From JALEFZ01 sp964564415 (GTDB lineage Bacteria; Bacteroidota; Bacteroidia; J057), in assembly GCA_964564415.1 (NCBI GenBank), contig CAZMAV010000021.1, positions 9,272 through 73,271 on the forward strand: a DNA stretch of 64,000 bases. Reading direction: 5' to 3'. Positions 44,128-53,259 of this stretch are shown piece by piece. A program made the translations under genes and the position numbers. Below the pieces are notes generated by a model. That model was not told the origin of the DNA. It was given only the letters and a program-made list of their open reading frames with translations, and did not search any database. The stretch's first letter is position 1; each line of letters starts with the position of its first letter.

Positions 44128-45030
44128 CTAGCGATGCTGTTTGTAGGTCAGCGCAGGGGTCATCTCATTCATTGCGCCGATCAATTCTTCGCTGGGGGAG
44201 AATTGGCCGGCTTTGGCATTTTCCTTTATTTGTTCGATGCTGCTGGCACCAGCTGCTATGGTTGCCACTCCGGGATGAGAGAGGGCAAACTGAAGGGCCA
44301 ACTGGGCAGGACCCATACCGGGACTGCTCCATTCCTTCAGCCTTTGTTGGATATAGAGGATTTTAGCCCGGCTGTGTCCCAGGATGTCCGTGGGCTCTTT
44401 GTCTATCAAAAACCCCTTTGCCAAAGCGCCCCGAACGATGAGGCCCACTCCGTGCTGATGCAAAAAATCCAGGGTAAATTCTTCGGGACGACGGTCCAAA
44501 AGGCTGTATTGGGTCATGACAGAGACCATGCTGGATTTGTCAACCCAGGAGCGAATGGTGTTTGGGCGAATGGATGAAATCCCATACTCTCTGATGTACC
44601 CTTCCTGTTTTAGTTCTTCGAAAGCCTCCACGGTCTCTTCAATGGGGTCTTCGATGGTTCCTCCATGCAATTGATAGAGGTCAATGTAATCTGTCTGCAA
44701 CCTGCGAAGAGAATCATGAACGGAGGATTTGATGTAGGATTTAGAGGGGTTCCACTCCCATCCCTCTCCGTCCGGCATCAGTTGATTACCGACTTTGGTG
44801 GCGATGATGACCTCTTCTCTCCTACCCTTAAATGCTTTTCCTAGGGAAACTTCATTTTCTCCGTCGTCGTAAAGGTCGGCAGTATCGAAGAAATTAATGC
44901 CATGATCCAGGGCGGAGTGTAGCAAGCGCTCATTTTGATGATGATCGGTTCCCATTGACATGCAGCCCAAGCCAATGACACTCGTGTGAAGGTCTGAGCT
45001 GCCAAGGTACCGGTATTGCATATGATTCAT
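44128..45030 (-). CDS. aldo/keto reductase
   Basis: A 300-residue NADPH-dependent oxidoreductase with a TIM barrel. Asp-Tyr of the active site in NFFDTADLYDDGENEVSLG, Lys in VIIATKVGNQ and His in DLYQLHGGTIEDP; the cofactor end is AGASSIEQIKENAKA. It reduces aldehydes or ketones; the substrate is not predictable. The start could be ATG 45030 or 45021 (MQYRYLG). It lies upstream of yggS on the same strand (47 nt). Confidence 0.95.
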   Translation of the reverse strand: MNHMQYRYLGSSDLHTSVIGLGCMSMGTDHHQNERLLHSALDHGINFFDTADLYDDGENEVSLGKAFKGRREEVIIATKVGNQLMPDGEGWEWNPSKSYIKSSVHDSLRRLQTDYIDLYQLHGGTIEDPIEETVEAFEELKQEGYIREYGISSIRPNTIRSWVDKSSMVSVMTQYSLLDRRPEEFTLDFLHQHGVGLIVRGALAKGFLIDKEPTDILGHSRAKILYIQQRLKEWSSPGMGPAQLALQFALSHPGVATIAAGASSIEQIKENAKAGQFSPSEELIGAMNEMTPALTYKQHR

Positions 45031-45154
45031 TTGATTGATGGGAAAAGTGTCCCATATGCTGCATAATCAAATTTTTGTAAAATTGTTACAGAAATCATCG
45101 AATGTAGCATAATTCATACGAATATAGGGCCTTAGCTTCTGATAAGGAAGTAGC

Positions 45155-45784
45155 CTACATCGCTGCGAAGGTATCGAGCTTTTGGCTGAGGTCCTCGTAG
45201 GTTGTGGCTCCATGAGTGAGGAGGTATTGCTGACCTCCTTTTTCCCCAATAATGGTGGGAAAACCCCTTACTCCCCAGGCCTGGGAACGGGCAAAATCCT
45301 CTTCTGCGGCCTTTTCCATGGCCTCTGTCTGGGCTTTTTCGAGGATAGGCTGGGCTTGAATGCCTAACTCCTCCCCTACCCTGGACAGTTTTTCAAGATC
45401 GGTGGGATAAATACCATCGAAATAAATGGCTTTTTGAAGGGCTGCGGCAAAGGGAAGTCCTTTTTCGGGATGGCTATCCTTAACCGCAGAAAGAAGCCTT
45501 GCTGGGGGAAGAGAATCCTGGATGGCCTCGCCCTTGTCAAGCATGTCTTTGGCAAAAGCTTCCCCAAATTTGGTCCCGGTAACCTCTTCCACCTGCTTTA
45601 AAGCTCCGCGAATATAATCAGCCATGTCAGAGATGGGGCCTACACGCTCCCCCCTGACCATTCCCCCAGAGATCACTTCGAATTCCAGGTGATCCGAGTA
45701 GGCCTCATGAGCTGCTTTTATGACCGGAGAAAATCCGTAGCACCAGCCGCAGAGAGCATCATAGACGTAATAAACTTTTGCCAT
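45155..45784 (-). CDS. DsbA/FrnE-like thioredoxin-fold protein
   Basis: A 209-residue cytoplasmic protein with a thioredoxin fold and an inserted helical domain. Active-site CGWC at 12-15 (VYDALCGWCYGFSP) and cis-Pro loop GVRGFPTII near 172-180. No signal peptide is present. It is related to the FrnE/2-hydroxychromene isomerase branch of DsbA proteins, which act as cytoplasmic disulfide oxidoreductases in redox stress. Substrates are unknown. It is separated from the aldo/keto reductase by 124 nt. Confidence 0.88.
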   Translation of the reverse strand: MAKVYYVYDALCGWCYGFSPVIKAAHEAYSDHLEFEVISGGMVRGERVGPISDMADYIRGALKQVEEVTGTKFGEAFAKDMLDKGEAIQDSLPPARLLSAVKDSHPEKGLPFAAALQKAIYFDGIYPTDLEKLSRVGEELGIQAQPILEKAQTEAMEKAAEEDFARSQAWGVRGFPTIIGEKGGQQYLLTHGATTYEDLSQKLDTFAAM

Positions 45785-45839
45785 TCCTTTTTTTGATGTT
45801 ACAACGCAGAACTAGCAAAAGGGTTTGGGCCAATGGGTA

Positions 45840-46938
45840 TCAACTCTTCTGTTTTTTTCCTCCAAACTGCATGAGGTAGGCCTTGATAAACTCGTCGAGG
45901 TTTCCGTCCAGAAAGTCCTGGATGTTGCTCGCCTTGAGTTCAGTCCTCAAGTCCTTGATCTGTTTGTAGGGATGAAAAACGTAGTTGCGAATTTGTGAAC
46001 CCCACTCAATGGCCTGTTTATCAGCCTCAGATTCCGCCACGGCCTGCCTTCTTTTTTCCAACTCAAGGTCATAGAGTTTGGATTTGAGCAGTTGATAGGC
46101 CTTTTCCTTGTTTCGCATCTGAGAACGCTCGGTTTGGGAAAAAATATTGATTCCCGTAGGTATGTGCTTAAGACGGACAGCTGTTTCCAACTTGTTGACA
46201 TTCTGTCCTCCCTTGCCGGAAGAGTGGGTGGTGGTTAATTCGACATCGGCATCGTTCACTTCAATCTCGATAGTATCGTCGATCAGTGGTCGAACATCTA
46301 CGGATGCGAAGGTGGTTTGTCGTTTTCCCTGGGCATTAAAGGGAGAAATCCGGACCATGCGATGCACACCTTTTTCTCCTTTCAGGTAGCCATAGGCGAA
46401 GGCTCCCTCGATTTCCATCTCGACGCTTTTGAAACCAGCGGTATCCCCGGGTACTTCGTCAATGATGCTCACCTTATAGCCATGTTTTTCGCCGTACATG
46501 ACGTACATGCGCTTCATGATGGAGACCCAGTCCTGAGACTCTGTCCCCCCGGCCCCTGAGTTGATTTCCAGGATACAGCTGAGTCGATCCTCTTCCTTGT
46601 CGAGCATTTGCTGGAATTCCAATTCCTCGATGGAAGCCAGGTTTTTTTCATAGGCCTTATCTACCTCTTCTTCGGTCCCTTCTCCCTCTTTGAAGAACTC
46701 GTAAAGGACTTCTAGGTCTCCCAGTTGGGTTTCGATTTTTTTGTATGCCTCTGTCCAAACCTTGAGGTTGGAGATTTCTTTCATCACCTTTTGAGCCTCA
46801 TCCGGATGATTCCAGAAGTCCGGCTGCCGGGTGATGGCCTCTTTTTCTTCGATGAGGGCTTGCTTCTTATCTATGTCAAAGATATTCCTTCAGCGCGTGG
46901 GTCCGCGTTTGAAGGCCTCGTATTTGATCCTGTGTCAT
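45840..46938 (-). CDS. prfB: peptide chain release factor 2, expressed by programmed +1 frameshift
   Basis: Translation starts at ATG 46938 (MTQDQIRGLQTRTHALKEYL), reaches CTT TGA at 46881-46876 and must slip +1 to read CTT-GAC. It then continues DIDKKQALIEEKEAITRQPD and on to 45840, for 365 residues in all, the usual RF2 length. RF2 motifs: SPF (198-200), which recognises UGA, and GGQ (243-245; SSGKGGQNVNKLETAV) for peptide release. The frameshift autoregulates RF2: scarce RF2 allows the shift. Reading only the downstream frame (from 46787) would lose the first 50 residues. Confidence 0.97.
46875..46890 (-). promoter_or_regulatory. RF2 programmed frameshift site
   Basis: Reads AAGGAATATCTTTGAC on the coding strand: an internal Shine-Dalgarno-like AAGGA, the slippery CTT, then TGA followed by C. 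It matches the classic RF2 arrangement (SD-like stretch, CTT TGA C). Confidence 0.93.
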
Positions 46939-47051
46939 ATTACAGAGTGGATGGATGGAATGTGTGGTAAAAGATTGGCAAAAATAGGGGTTGAGGGGCA
47001 GACTTGAAAATTTGATCCCATTTATTCCCTGTGATTTTAATATTTGAGTAA

Positions 47052-47083
47052 GGGATGCCCCTGAAATTTCATCAGGTCATCCC
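47052..47083 (-). other. hairpin between ompA-like gene and prfB
   Basis: GGGATG..CCTGA / TCAGG.CATCCC forms an interrupted 11-bp stem right after the stop of the OmpA-like gene (47096). No T-run follows on the minus strand, so it may be a weak or factor-assisted terminator or an mRNA stabiliser. Confidence 0.4.
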
Positions 47084-47095
47084 GGAATCCTTTTC

Positions 47096-48490
47096 TTAAA
47101 AGTTGATGACAGCAGCCATGGCCTCCTTGTTGGGTACTTCTACAAAGTCCTCCTTGCGAACCAGGTATTTGCCATTGTCTTCCCTGCCCTTGTACCTGAC
47201 CTCTTTGAGGGGCATATGGGCCACGGCATAGCCTCCTTCATCAGTTTCAGCGATGACGGTCAGAAAGGCTTCGAGGTCGGAAATACAGCCCTGTCGGAAA
47301 TAGCATTCATCTTTTCTTCTCCAGACCCCACTGAGGACGATGTCTTTGGAGGAGAGGTAGACCTGGCAGTTTTCCTGATCGTAAGGACTTACGTCGATCC
47401 AGATTTTGGGATCATGGCGACGCTTTCGGCTGTCGGGGACCATTTTCTGGATGGCCACTGATCGGGATACATCCAATTTCACTTCATAATAGCCTCTTTC
47501 ATTGTCATTTACCTTGTAATGGGGAGTCTGATAGGTTGATTGCCAGGCAAATCCGCTGCTATCCTGTCCATAAATGGCATAATAAATCCACTTCTGGGCA
47601 TCCTGTTGGGCAGCTGGCATGCGGAGTTTGAGGCAGCTGTCGACCAGTTCTACCGGTTTGCCAAAGGAATTGAGCAGTTCGATCTTGACCACTCCATCCG
47701 TTTCGAGGCAGTCTCCGTCGATGTCCATGGTCGGCACGTCATGGATAAGCATTTCTCTTCGGGTAAATACGGGGGTAACTTTAAGTTCTACATCCGGGCC
47801 TACCTTGTCCAGACAACAGGGACCCAATTCTACTTCTACCCCATGGGCGGCTGTGAGGATGCGACTTTCTTCCATGCAGTCCACCTCGGGTTTGTCCACA
47901 TTGAGGTCGATGAGGTCGAGGGAACTGCTTTGAGCCTCTTCCAGGAAGGCTTCTTTGGCCTCCTCGGCACGCTTCATTTCCTCTCTTACTTGATCCAGGT
48001 CCACGCCTCGGGTCTGTCCTTTTGCCTTGTAGGAGCGAATGGCCATCTTCATTTCGTAGGAAAAATGAAGAATAGACACGCGGCGGTTGATGCTCCTGCC
48101 GACCTCAGTTTCATTGGAAGCCAGGGGCACAGACTCCCCCTGTCCTTCGATGCGGGTAATGGCTTCAGGGCGAATCCCGGCGTAGTTGACCAGGAAGGTG
48201 CGGACAGCGAAGGCCCGGTCAAAGGCCAGTTGACGATTGTAGGCAGCCGAACCCCGGTCATCGGTATACCCATAAATAGCAAATGAATCTTCTTGCTCGA
48301 TAATCATCAGGTCCAGCCACTTGTCCAGCCTTTGGTGCTCCTTGCTATCGATGAAGGCTGAGTTGGTCTCGAAAAATACATTGAGGGTATCCTGAGCAGA
48401 AAGCTGTAAGGGCCCCCATATGCCCAGGCAAAAAACCAAAATAAGCAGCTTGTTTTGTGAGCAAGAAAGAAGGGATAATGGGCGATACAT
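47096..48490 (-). CDS. OmpA family protein with unusual N-terminal peptidoglycan-binding domain
   Basis: A 464-residue exported protein. Leader region 1-33 (hydrophobic KLLILVFCLGIWGPLQLSAQ). The OmpA-like peptidoglycan-binding domain comes first (about 36-143): VFFETNSAFIDSKEHQRLDK, FAIYGYTDDRGSAAYNRQLA, ITRIEGQGES, GRSINRRVSI. A charged linker (about 150-195) and a beta-rich C-terminal half of unknown family follow (VELGPCCLDKVGPDVELKVT). OmpA_C is usually C-terminal, so this order is notable. It is probably a periplasmic or outer-membrane cell-wall anchor. Its start is divergent from the ECF sigma factor gene across 412 nt (48491-48902), in which I see no further gene or repeat. Confidence 0.85.
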   Translation of the reverse strand: MYRPLSLLSCSQNKLLILVFCLGIWGPLQLSAQDTLNVFFETNSAFIDSKEHQRLDKWLDLMIIEQEDSFAIYGYTDDRGSAAYNRQLAFDRAFAVRTFLVNYAGIRPEAITRIEGQGESVPLASNETEVGRSINRRVSILHFSYEMKMAIRSYKAKGQTRGVDLDQVREEMKRAEEAKEAFLEEAQSSSLDLIDLNVDKPEVDCMEESRILTAAHGVEVELGPCCLDKVGPDVELKVTPVFTRREMLIHDVPTMDIDGDCLETDGVVKIELLNSFGKPVELVDSCLKLRMPAAQQDAQKWIYYAIYGQDSSGFAWQSTYQTPHYKVNDNERGYYEVKLDVSRSVAIQKMVPDSRKRRHDPKIWIDVSPYDQENCQVYLSSKDIVLSGVWRRKDECYFRQGCISDLEAFLTVIAETDEGGYAVAHMPLKEVRYKGREDNGKYLVRKEDFVEVPNKEAMAAVINF

Positions 48491-48902
48491 AGAAACCAGT
48501 GTTTGGGTTGAGTGTGTCGGCGAAGGTCGTGAAACAGTGGACTCGACAAAAGTTTACGTAAAACTAGTACAAAATAGTTATACAACCTTTCATATTATTC
48601 CTTTGTGAAAGAATATACGATTAGCTGTACAAAAAGTGCCGTACAAAGAACCCAAATTGCTACCATTATTGACCTGTGGCCGGGCTAACCCCATTGGAAA
48701 GCTAAGCGCGTGGATGTAAGGAAAGGGAAGTAATTTGTTTCTGTAGATGTGAATGGGGTGGCTAAGGCGATATTTTGGGGTAAAACGTCTTAAAATTTAC
48801 CAAATTCAGTGAGTTACTTCATTTACATTAAATGTGAAAAAAACTGTGTCTACCAGCACTTTTCCCTCTCCTTTCGTCTTGCTTAAAATGGTAGACTGAC
48901 CC

Positions 48903-49475
48903 ATGAAACCTAAGGTGATTCCTATGAATGAGGAGTTGTTGATCGAGGGTTGTCGGAAAAAAGACCGACAAAGCCAGCGTCGTTTGTACGAAAAATATTA
49001 TAAGACCATGAGCTTTGTCTGCTACCGATATACCAAAGATGCGGAGACGGCCCAGGACCTCGTTCACGAAGGCTTTATCAAAGTATTTCGAAGCATCAAA
49101 TCTTTTCACAACAAGGGGTCGCTTGAGGGTTGGATACGGAGAATCATGGTCAATGTATGCCTGGATCACCTGCGAAGAGAAAAGCGTTTTTCCGGAGAGG
49201 TGCCTATCATTGAGGCTGCTGACAGTAGCATAGAAGAAGAGGCTATCCAACATCTGCAGGCTGAGTATATCATGGAAAAAATCTGTGAACTGCCCGAGCC
49301 GCTGCGAAGTGTGTTTAACCTCTATGTGGTAGAAGGCTATCCGCACAAAGAAGTTGCCAAACTCATGGGCTTTGGGGCGTCTACGTCAAGGGCTTACCTC
49401 ACAGAAGCCAGAAAACTGTTGAAGAAAAAGTTGAGTTCACAAGTCAATCAAGGTAAAAAGATCAATCATGGATAA
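48903..49475 (+). CDS. ECF-type RNA polymerase sigma factor
   Basis: A 190-residue sigma-70 family factor. Region 2 at about 20-95 (RLYEKYYKTMSFVCYRYTKD, DLVHEGFIKVFRSIKSFHNK, LEGWIRRIMVNVCLDHLRRE). Region 4 at about 120-180 (LPEPLRSVFNLYVVEGYPHK, EVAKLMGFGASTSRAYLTEA). The start ATG at 48903 is the first in frame. Its end overlaps the next gene by 8 nt (ATGGATAA), which implies translational coupling and suggests that the downstream protein is its regulator or target. Confidence 0.94.
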   Translation: MKPKVIPMNEELLIEGCRKKDRQSQRRLYEKYYKTMSFVCYRYTKDAETAQDLVHEGFIKVFRSIKSFHNKGSLEGWIRRIMVNVCLDHLRREKRFSGEVPIIEAADSSIEEEAIQHLQAEYIMEKICELPEPLRSVFNLYVVEGYPHKEVAKLMGFGASTSRAYLTEARKLLKKKLSSQVNQGKKINHG

Positions 49476-50958
49476 GGGGGATCGTCATCTCAAGAAAAAG
49501 GTAATGGAGGCCCGCCCCTTCCAACCGAAGTCCGATTGGAACAAAATGCAGAGCATGATCGCTGCTAGCGAAGCCAATACCTCCGGAAAGGCTTACTTCT
49601 GGTGGGGACTCTTCATAGGTATTTTTTCCATATTCCTCATAGGTGCAATATGGGGAAGGATGGGTTTGGAGGAAAGCAACACTCCCCGGATGGGAAAACA
49701 TGGAGAAGTATCTATCCTGACTCCCAAAGGAAGGGCTTCCAACAGCCCCGAAAGGTCAGCTCCTGAAAAGCCATATCTGCATCCGCGATCCACTCCCTCC
49801 CTCCCTACCGATAAGGAGGGAGGCTCCCAAACCGTCAAGGCTGTCACGCCTACTCCTACCTTTTTCTTCAGTCCTGGAAACAATCTCTTGGGCAGGCATA
49901 GCATCAGCGCTTCTGCAAAAGAGCCTTCCGATCTGCTGGCAAGTTCAGTTTTATCTTCTTCTGCACAAAGCCAGGAGGTACCTGACAAAAACCTGCTACT
50001 GGTTGATAGCTCGAGGTATTCTGCCATAGCTTCGCTTGATCCCATGACTCAGCTGTCCAGGCTTCATTTGGGAGGGGATGTGAAGCCCCTCTCCGGCACT
50101 GCTTCCCTGACTTCCCTCAAGGGTACTCCCATATTCCCATCCAGCAGGCCATGGAGGTTTGGGGTTTATCTCTACAGCTTGGTGCAACCCATTTCCATGG
50201 ATGCTCCCCTCAGCATTGGCAGACACCCCCTGGGTTATGGATGGCATCCGGGCCTGGCCCTCAGCCTAAGAAAAGAGCTTACCCCTGAGTACAGCCTGGG
50301 CTTTAGCCTGGGAAGCGATGATATCTTCTACTTTCCCATATCTAACCTAGATGAGCTGAGCAATCTCAACAATCCTCCGGGAGAGAGAGGGAGGGCCACC
50401 CTAATTTTAGGGAAAAATTATGCCATTGAAGTTTCAGGCAGGTGGAACTGGCGGAGAGAGCCACGACCCCGACTCGATCCCTATTTGCAGTTGGGCATAG
50501 GCTGGACTCATAGTCGGACGGACTTTATTGAGATCCTCGACCTGGATGCTGAACAACTCGGTTCTTCTGAGAAATATGGCCGTTTACAAGCCACCCAAAG
50601 CCTGGGTCCTTTTCTTGGCAATCCCCTTCTCATTAATAATGAGAATACCCCTCTGGACAGCAACCAGGATGGCGTGAGGCAGCTCTCGGAGAACCTCTTC
50701 TTATCCCGAATCGACAACTACCTGTCGATGAGTGTGAGCCTGGGTGCGGAGCTTCACCTGGGACCTCGGTGGAGCCTCGACTTCAGAACTACCTACCTGA
50801 CTCGAAGTCAAGACGGAAGCCTGGCCTGGCCTTCGGGACTGGCTGATCTGGTATATTTCTATAACTTTCCCTTATCCAATGTTTTTAGTGCTCCCAGTAC
50901 TGTCTCAGGCTCCTACTACTTTATCCAATATAACATGGGCCTGGAGTATAAATTCTGA
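49468..50958 (+). CDS. membrane protein with cytoplasmic head and barrel-like C-terminus, sigma-factor partner
   Basis: A 496-residue protein. Residues 1-42 are cytoplasmic and basic (RPFQPKSDWNKMQSMI), 43-63 one membrane helix (YFWWGLFIGIFSIFLIGAIW), 64-230 a low-complexity Ser/Pro linker, and 230-496 alternating strands like an outer-membrane barrel (LALSLRKELTPEYSLGFSLG, DPYLQLGIGWTHS, LDFRTTYLTR, FIQYNMGLEYKF). It overlaps the ECF sigma gene by 8 nt. In position and topology it fits an anti-sigma factor fused to an envelope sensor domain, but no known anti-sigma motif is seen. A linker long enough to cross the periplasm is present; that is an inference. Confidence 0.7.
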   Translation: MDKGDRHLKKKVMEARPFQPKSDWNKMQSMIAASEANTSGKAYFWWGLFIGIFSIFLIGAIWGRMGLEESNTPRMGKHGEVSILTPKGRASNSPERSAPEKPYLHPRSTPSLPTDKEGGSQTVKAVTPTPTFFFSPGNNLLGRHSISASAKEPSDLLASSVLSSSAQSQEVPDKNLLLVDSSRYSAIASLDPMTQLSRLHLGGDVKPLSGTASLTSLKGTPIFPSSRPWRFGVYLYSLVQPISMDAPLSIGRHPLGYGWHPGLALSLRKELTPEYSLGFSLGSDDIFYFPISNLDELSNLNNPPGERGRATLILGKNYAIEVSGRWNWRREPRPRLDPYLQLGIGWTHSRTDFIEILDLDAEQLGSSEKYGRLQATQSLGPFLGNPLLINNENTPLDSNQDGVRQLSENLFLSRIDNYLSMSVSLGAELHLGPRWSLDFRTTYLTRSQDGSLAWPSGLADLVYFYNFPLSNVFSAPSTVSGSYYFIQYNMGLEYKF

Positions 50959-50964
50959 TCCAGG

Positions 50965-52101
50965 CTATTCCAAATCCAGGCTGTCGCAAGCTGTCGATGC
51001 CAGGAAGGGATGGCAGCGAAAGGTGGCAGCGCCAGGTAGGTTGATTTGATACTTAAACTCGAATCTGGGGTCGGGGAGGTAGTAATCGGTGCTAATGAAG
51101 TGGGCACCGCTTCTCAGAGCTGCTTTAAACCGGCTCAGGTCTCCTCTCCGGGCTTCGTGGGTATCTGCATCGGCACGGGTCCTGATAAGGTAACCCAGTC
51201 TGGCCATTTCCCGGATGCTTTTTTCCTGGGTCAAAGGATCGTTCATGACCACAAAAGCTGCATGCTTGCTTCCCGGCCTTGAATTGACAAAAAGAAGCCT
51301 TCCCTTCAGCGAGGGATGCCCCTCTAAATAAGTCTTGATGATATCTCCCTGAGGGGCTGCATCCAGGATAAACATAAATTTGCCCCTGGATTCTCCGATC
51401 CTGGGCCAGTTTTTATCCAGGGTAGCTGCTTCCAGGCTGCCGTAATTGCCCGTGACATCTTCAGGTGAAATTATTTTTTCTAAGGGCATTACTTCTTTGA
51501 TTTCCAGGTCAAGGGAGTCGAGGGCCTTGGCTGTCAGAGGCAAGGCGGGGACAAAATCAAAACCTTTCAACTCGGGAGTAGGGATGCGGGGATTGATGTT
51601 GATCAAAATCGGAAGGTGGGCAGGGTGATCTTCTGACCACTGAAGGAGGGCAAGAAGGCAATCCTGAAAAAGCAGGCGATGACTCCTGAAATCTATATCC
51701 TGGATATGGAGAACCTTAAATCCAGGAATATCCAGGACCTTATTTCGGTCATAGGCTCCCAGGCTGATCCCTCTCTCTTCCAGCAATTTTCTCCCTAAAG
51801 GATTGGCAAATCTGCCCCCCTGAGGATCGTAATAGAGATCCAGTTCCAATTGGCGGAGGCCCAGGTCGAGTTGGTCTTCCAGGGGAGCATGATCATAATC
51901 TAAGCTGATGGCCAGATCGGAGTCTCGCTCTGCAATCACCTGGAGCAATAGGGGGTGAATGGCCTGCTTGAAGGAGTTATGGCTTCCGAGGACCTGGATC
52001 TGATTGATTTTCAGATCATCTGCCCTAAAGGTCTCATCTCCTCGGGAAAAATCGCAGGACAGGGTGAGCAAGAGGAGGCTAAAACTTAGATAACGAAGCA
52101 T
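50965..52101 (-). CDS. PI-PLC-like (Ca2+-dependent phospholipase C1-like) lipoprotein
   Basis: A 378-residue lipoprotein: leader MLRYLSFSLLLLTLS, anchor Cys16. A TIM-barrel phosphodiesterase of the PI-PLC/GDPD superfamily follows: His41 (IQVLGSHNSFKQAIHP), the acidic GLRQLELDLYYDPQGGRFAN block (about 81-100), His132 (FKVLHIQDIDFRS), LPILININPRI and a late ISTDYYLPDP. This matches the phosphatidylinositol-specific phospholipase C1-like family of environmental bacteria. The likely substrate is a phosphodiester lipid or glycerophosphodiester. It converges on the sigma-partner gene with 6 nt between the stops. Confidence 0.8.
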   Translation of the reverse strand: MLRYLSFSLLLLTLSCDFSRGDETFRADDLKINQIQVLGSHNSFKQAIHPLLLQVIAERDSDLAISLDYDHAPLEDQLDLGLRQLELDLYYDPQGGRFANPLGRKLLEERGISLGAYDRNKVLDIPGFKVLHIQDIDFRSHRLLFQDCLLALLQWSEDHPAHLPILININPRIPTPELKGFDFVPALPLTAKALDSLDLEIKEVMPLEKIISPEDVTGNYGSLEAATLDKNWPRIGESRGKFMFILDAAPQGDIIKTYLEGHPSLKGRLLFVNSRPGSKHAAFVVMNDPLTQEKSIREMARLGYLIRTRADADTHEARRGDLSRFKAALRSGAHFISTDYYLPDPRFEFKYQINLPGAATFRCHPFLASTACDSLDLE

Positions 52102-52210
52102 AGAAGGTTTGTTTTGGTATCCGCAGCCAGATCATAATTTTGAGCAGTCGAAGTTACAAAAAGGATTTTTTCTCCTGTCTATATTAAGGATGAGGTATTA
52201 GATTGGCAGC

Positions 52211-53185
52211 ATGAAAAGGCAAAAGCACTCCCACCTGCTCAGTATAGCAAATGGAATATTTTTCTTTGGCCTGAGCCTTTTACTCCTGCTCACCCTGTTG
52301 GGAATGTCGGGGGACCGCCCTGTCTGGCTGGGACTTTTTGCCCATTTCAAATTGCAGTATGCCTTGGCTTTGATTCCCTTCTGCGTCTGGTACCTTTTCC
52401 GGGGAAAATGGCTTTGGTTCATGCTGGGCTTAGCAGCTTTTTTGATCAACTTCCCTGTGAAGCCCTTGGTCTTTTCTGCAAATATCAATACCAGCTACAG
52501 TGAGAAGGTATACAGCCTCTTATCTCATAATGTCCTAGCTTTTAATGTTTTTCATGAAAAAGTAAAAACTTATCTGGAGGAGGAGGATCCGGATTTCATT
52601 TTGCTTCATGAATACACCCCGGGTTTGCATCGGTCCTTGGCACCTTTGTGGGAAAAATATCCCTACCGCAGGGCCTTGCCCCGCTACGGCTTCACAGGTA
52701 GTCTGCTGGCTAGCAAGTATCCCATCAAGCGTCCAGAGGCTATTTGGTTTGGGCCTATGGATGTTCCCTCCCTGACGGCTGTGGTCTCCCTTCCCGAGGG
52801 TGAGATACGTGTGGTGGGCATACATCCTCCCTCCCCACCCAATGCCAGGGACATTCATTATCGCAATACCTTCATGGATTCTCTCACTCGACAAATCAAG
52901 GGCCCTTGGGCTGTGGAGGATTTGCCCATCCTCCTTGCCGGAGACTTTAACAATACGCCTTATCACCCCAGGTTTCAGAATTTCCTTAGAGAAAGCGGAT
53001 TGAAAGACAGTCGCCTGGGCATAGGAAATCAGGCCAGCTTCCCTACACATCTGGGAAAACTTGGCATTCCCCTGGATCATATCCTCATCAGTTCCGACAT
53101 ACAGGTCCAATCAAGGAAAACAGGACCCGGCTGTGGCTCTGACCACCTGCCCCTTCACCTGGAGTTTTCACTACTTTCAGAATAA
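52211..53185 (+). CDS. membrane-anchored endonuclease/exonuclease/phosphatase family protein
   Basis: A 324-residue protein with three N-terminal membrane helices (about 12-33, 40-58, 62-85). An EEP domain facing the periplasm follows (about 95-320): LLSHNVLAFNVFHEKV, DPDFILLHEYTPGLH, ILLAGDFNNTPYHPRFQNFL, LDHILISSDIQ and GCGSDHLPLHLEFSL. This three-helix plus EEP layout is common and of unknown substrate in Bacteroidota. It diverges from the PI-PLC-like gene and lies 74 nt upstream of the SDR gene on the same strand. Confidence 0.9.
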   Translation: MKRQKHSHLLSIANGIFFFGLSLLLLLTLLGMSGDRPVWLGLFAHFKLQYALALIPFCVWYLFRGKWLWFMLGLAAFLINFPVKPLVFSANINTSYSEKVYSLLSHNVLAFNVFHEKVKTYLEEEDPDFILLHEYTPGLHRSLAPLWEKYPYRRALPRYGFTGSLLASKYPIKRPEAIWFGPMDVPSLTAVVSLPEGEIRVVGIHPPSPPNARDIHYRNTFMDSLTRQIKGPWAVEDLPILLAGDFNNTPYHPRFQNFLRESGLKDSRLGIGNQASFPTHLGKLGIPLDHILISSDIQVQSRKTGPGCGSDHLPLHLEFSLLSE

Positions 53186-53259
53186 AAAAGTTGTTTCTTA
53201 TGGCTTCAAACAAACAAGGTGGGGCAAAGTGGGTTCAAATAGGAAAATAATTCAATTCA

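Noticed and set aside
48604..48902. Possible tRNA or small RNA in the gap before the sigma factor gene
   Set aside because: No cloverleaf, T-loop GTTC motif or terminator could be found.
53205..53250. GGGTTCAAAT motif resembling a tRNA T-arm
   Set aside because: No acceptor stem or anticodon arm surrounds it; it is a short upstream region of the SDR gene.
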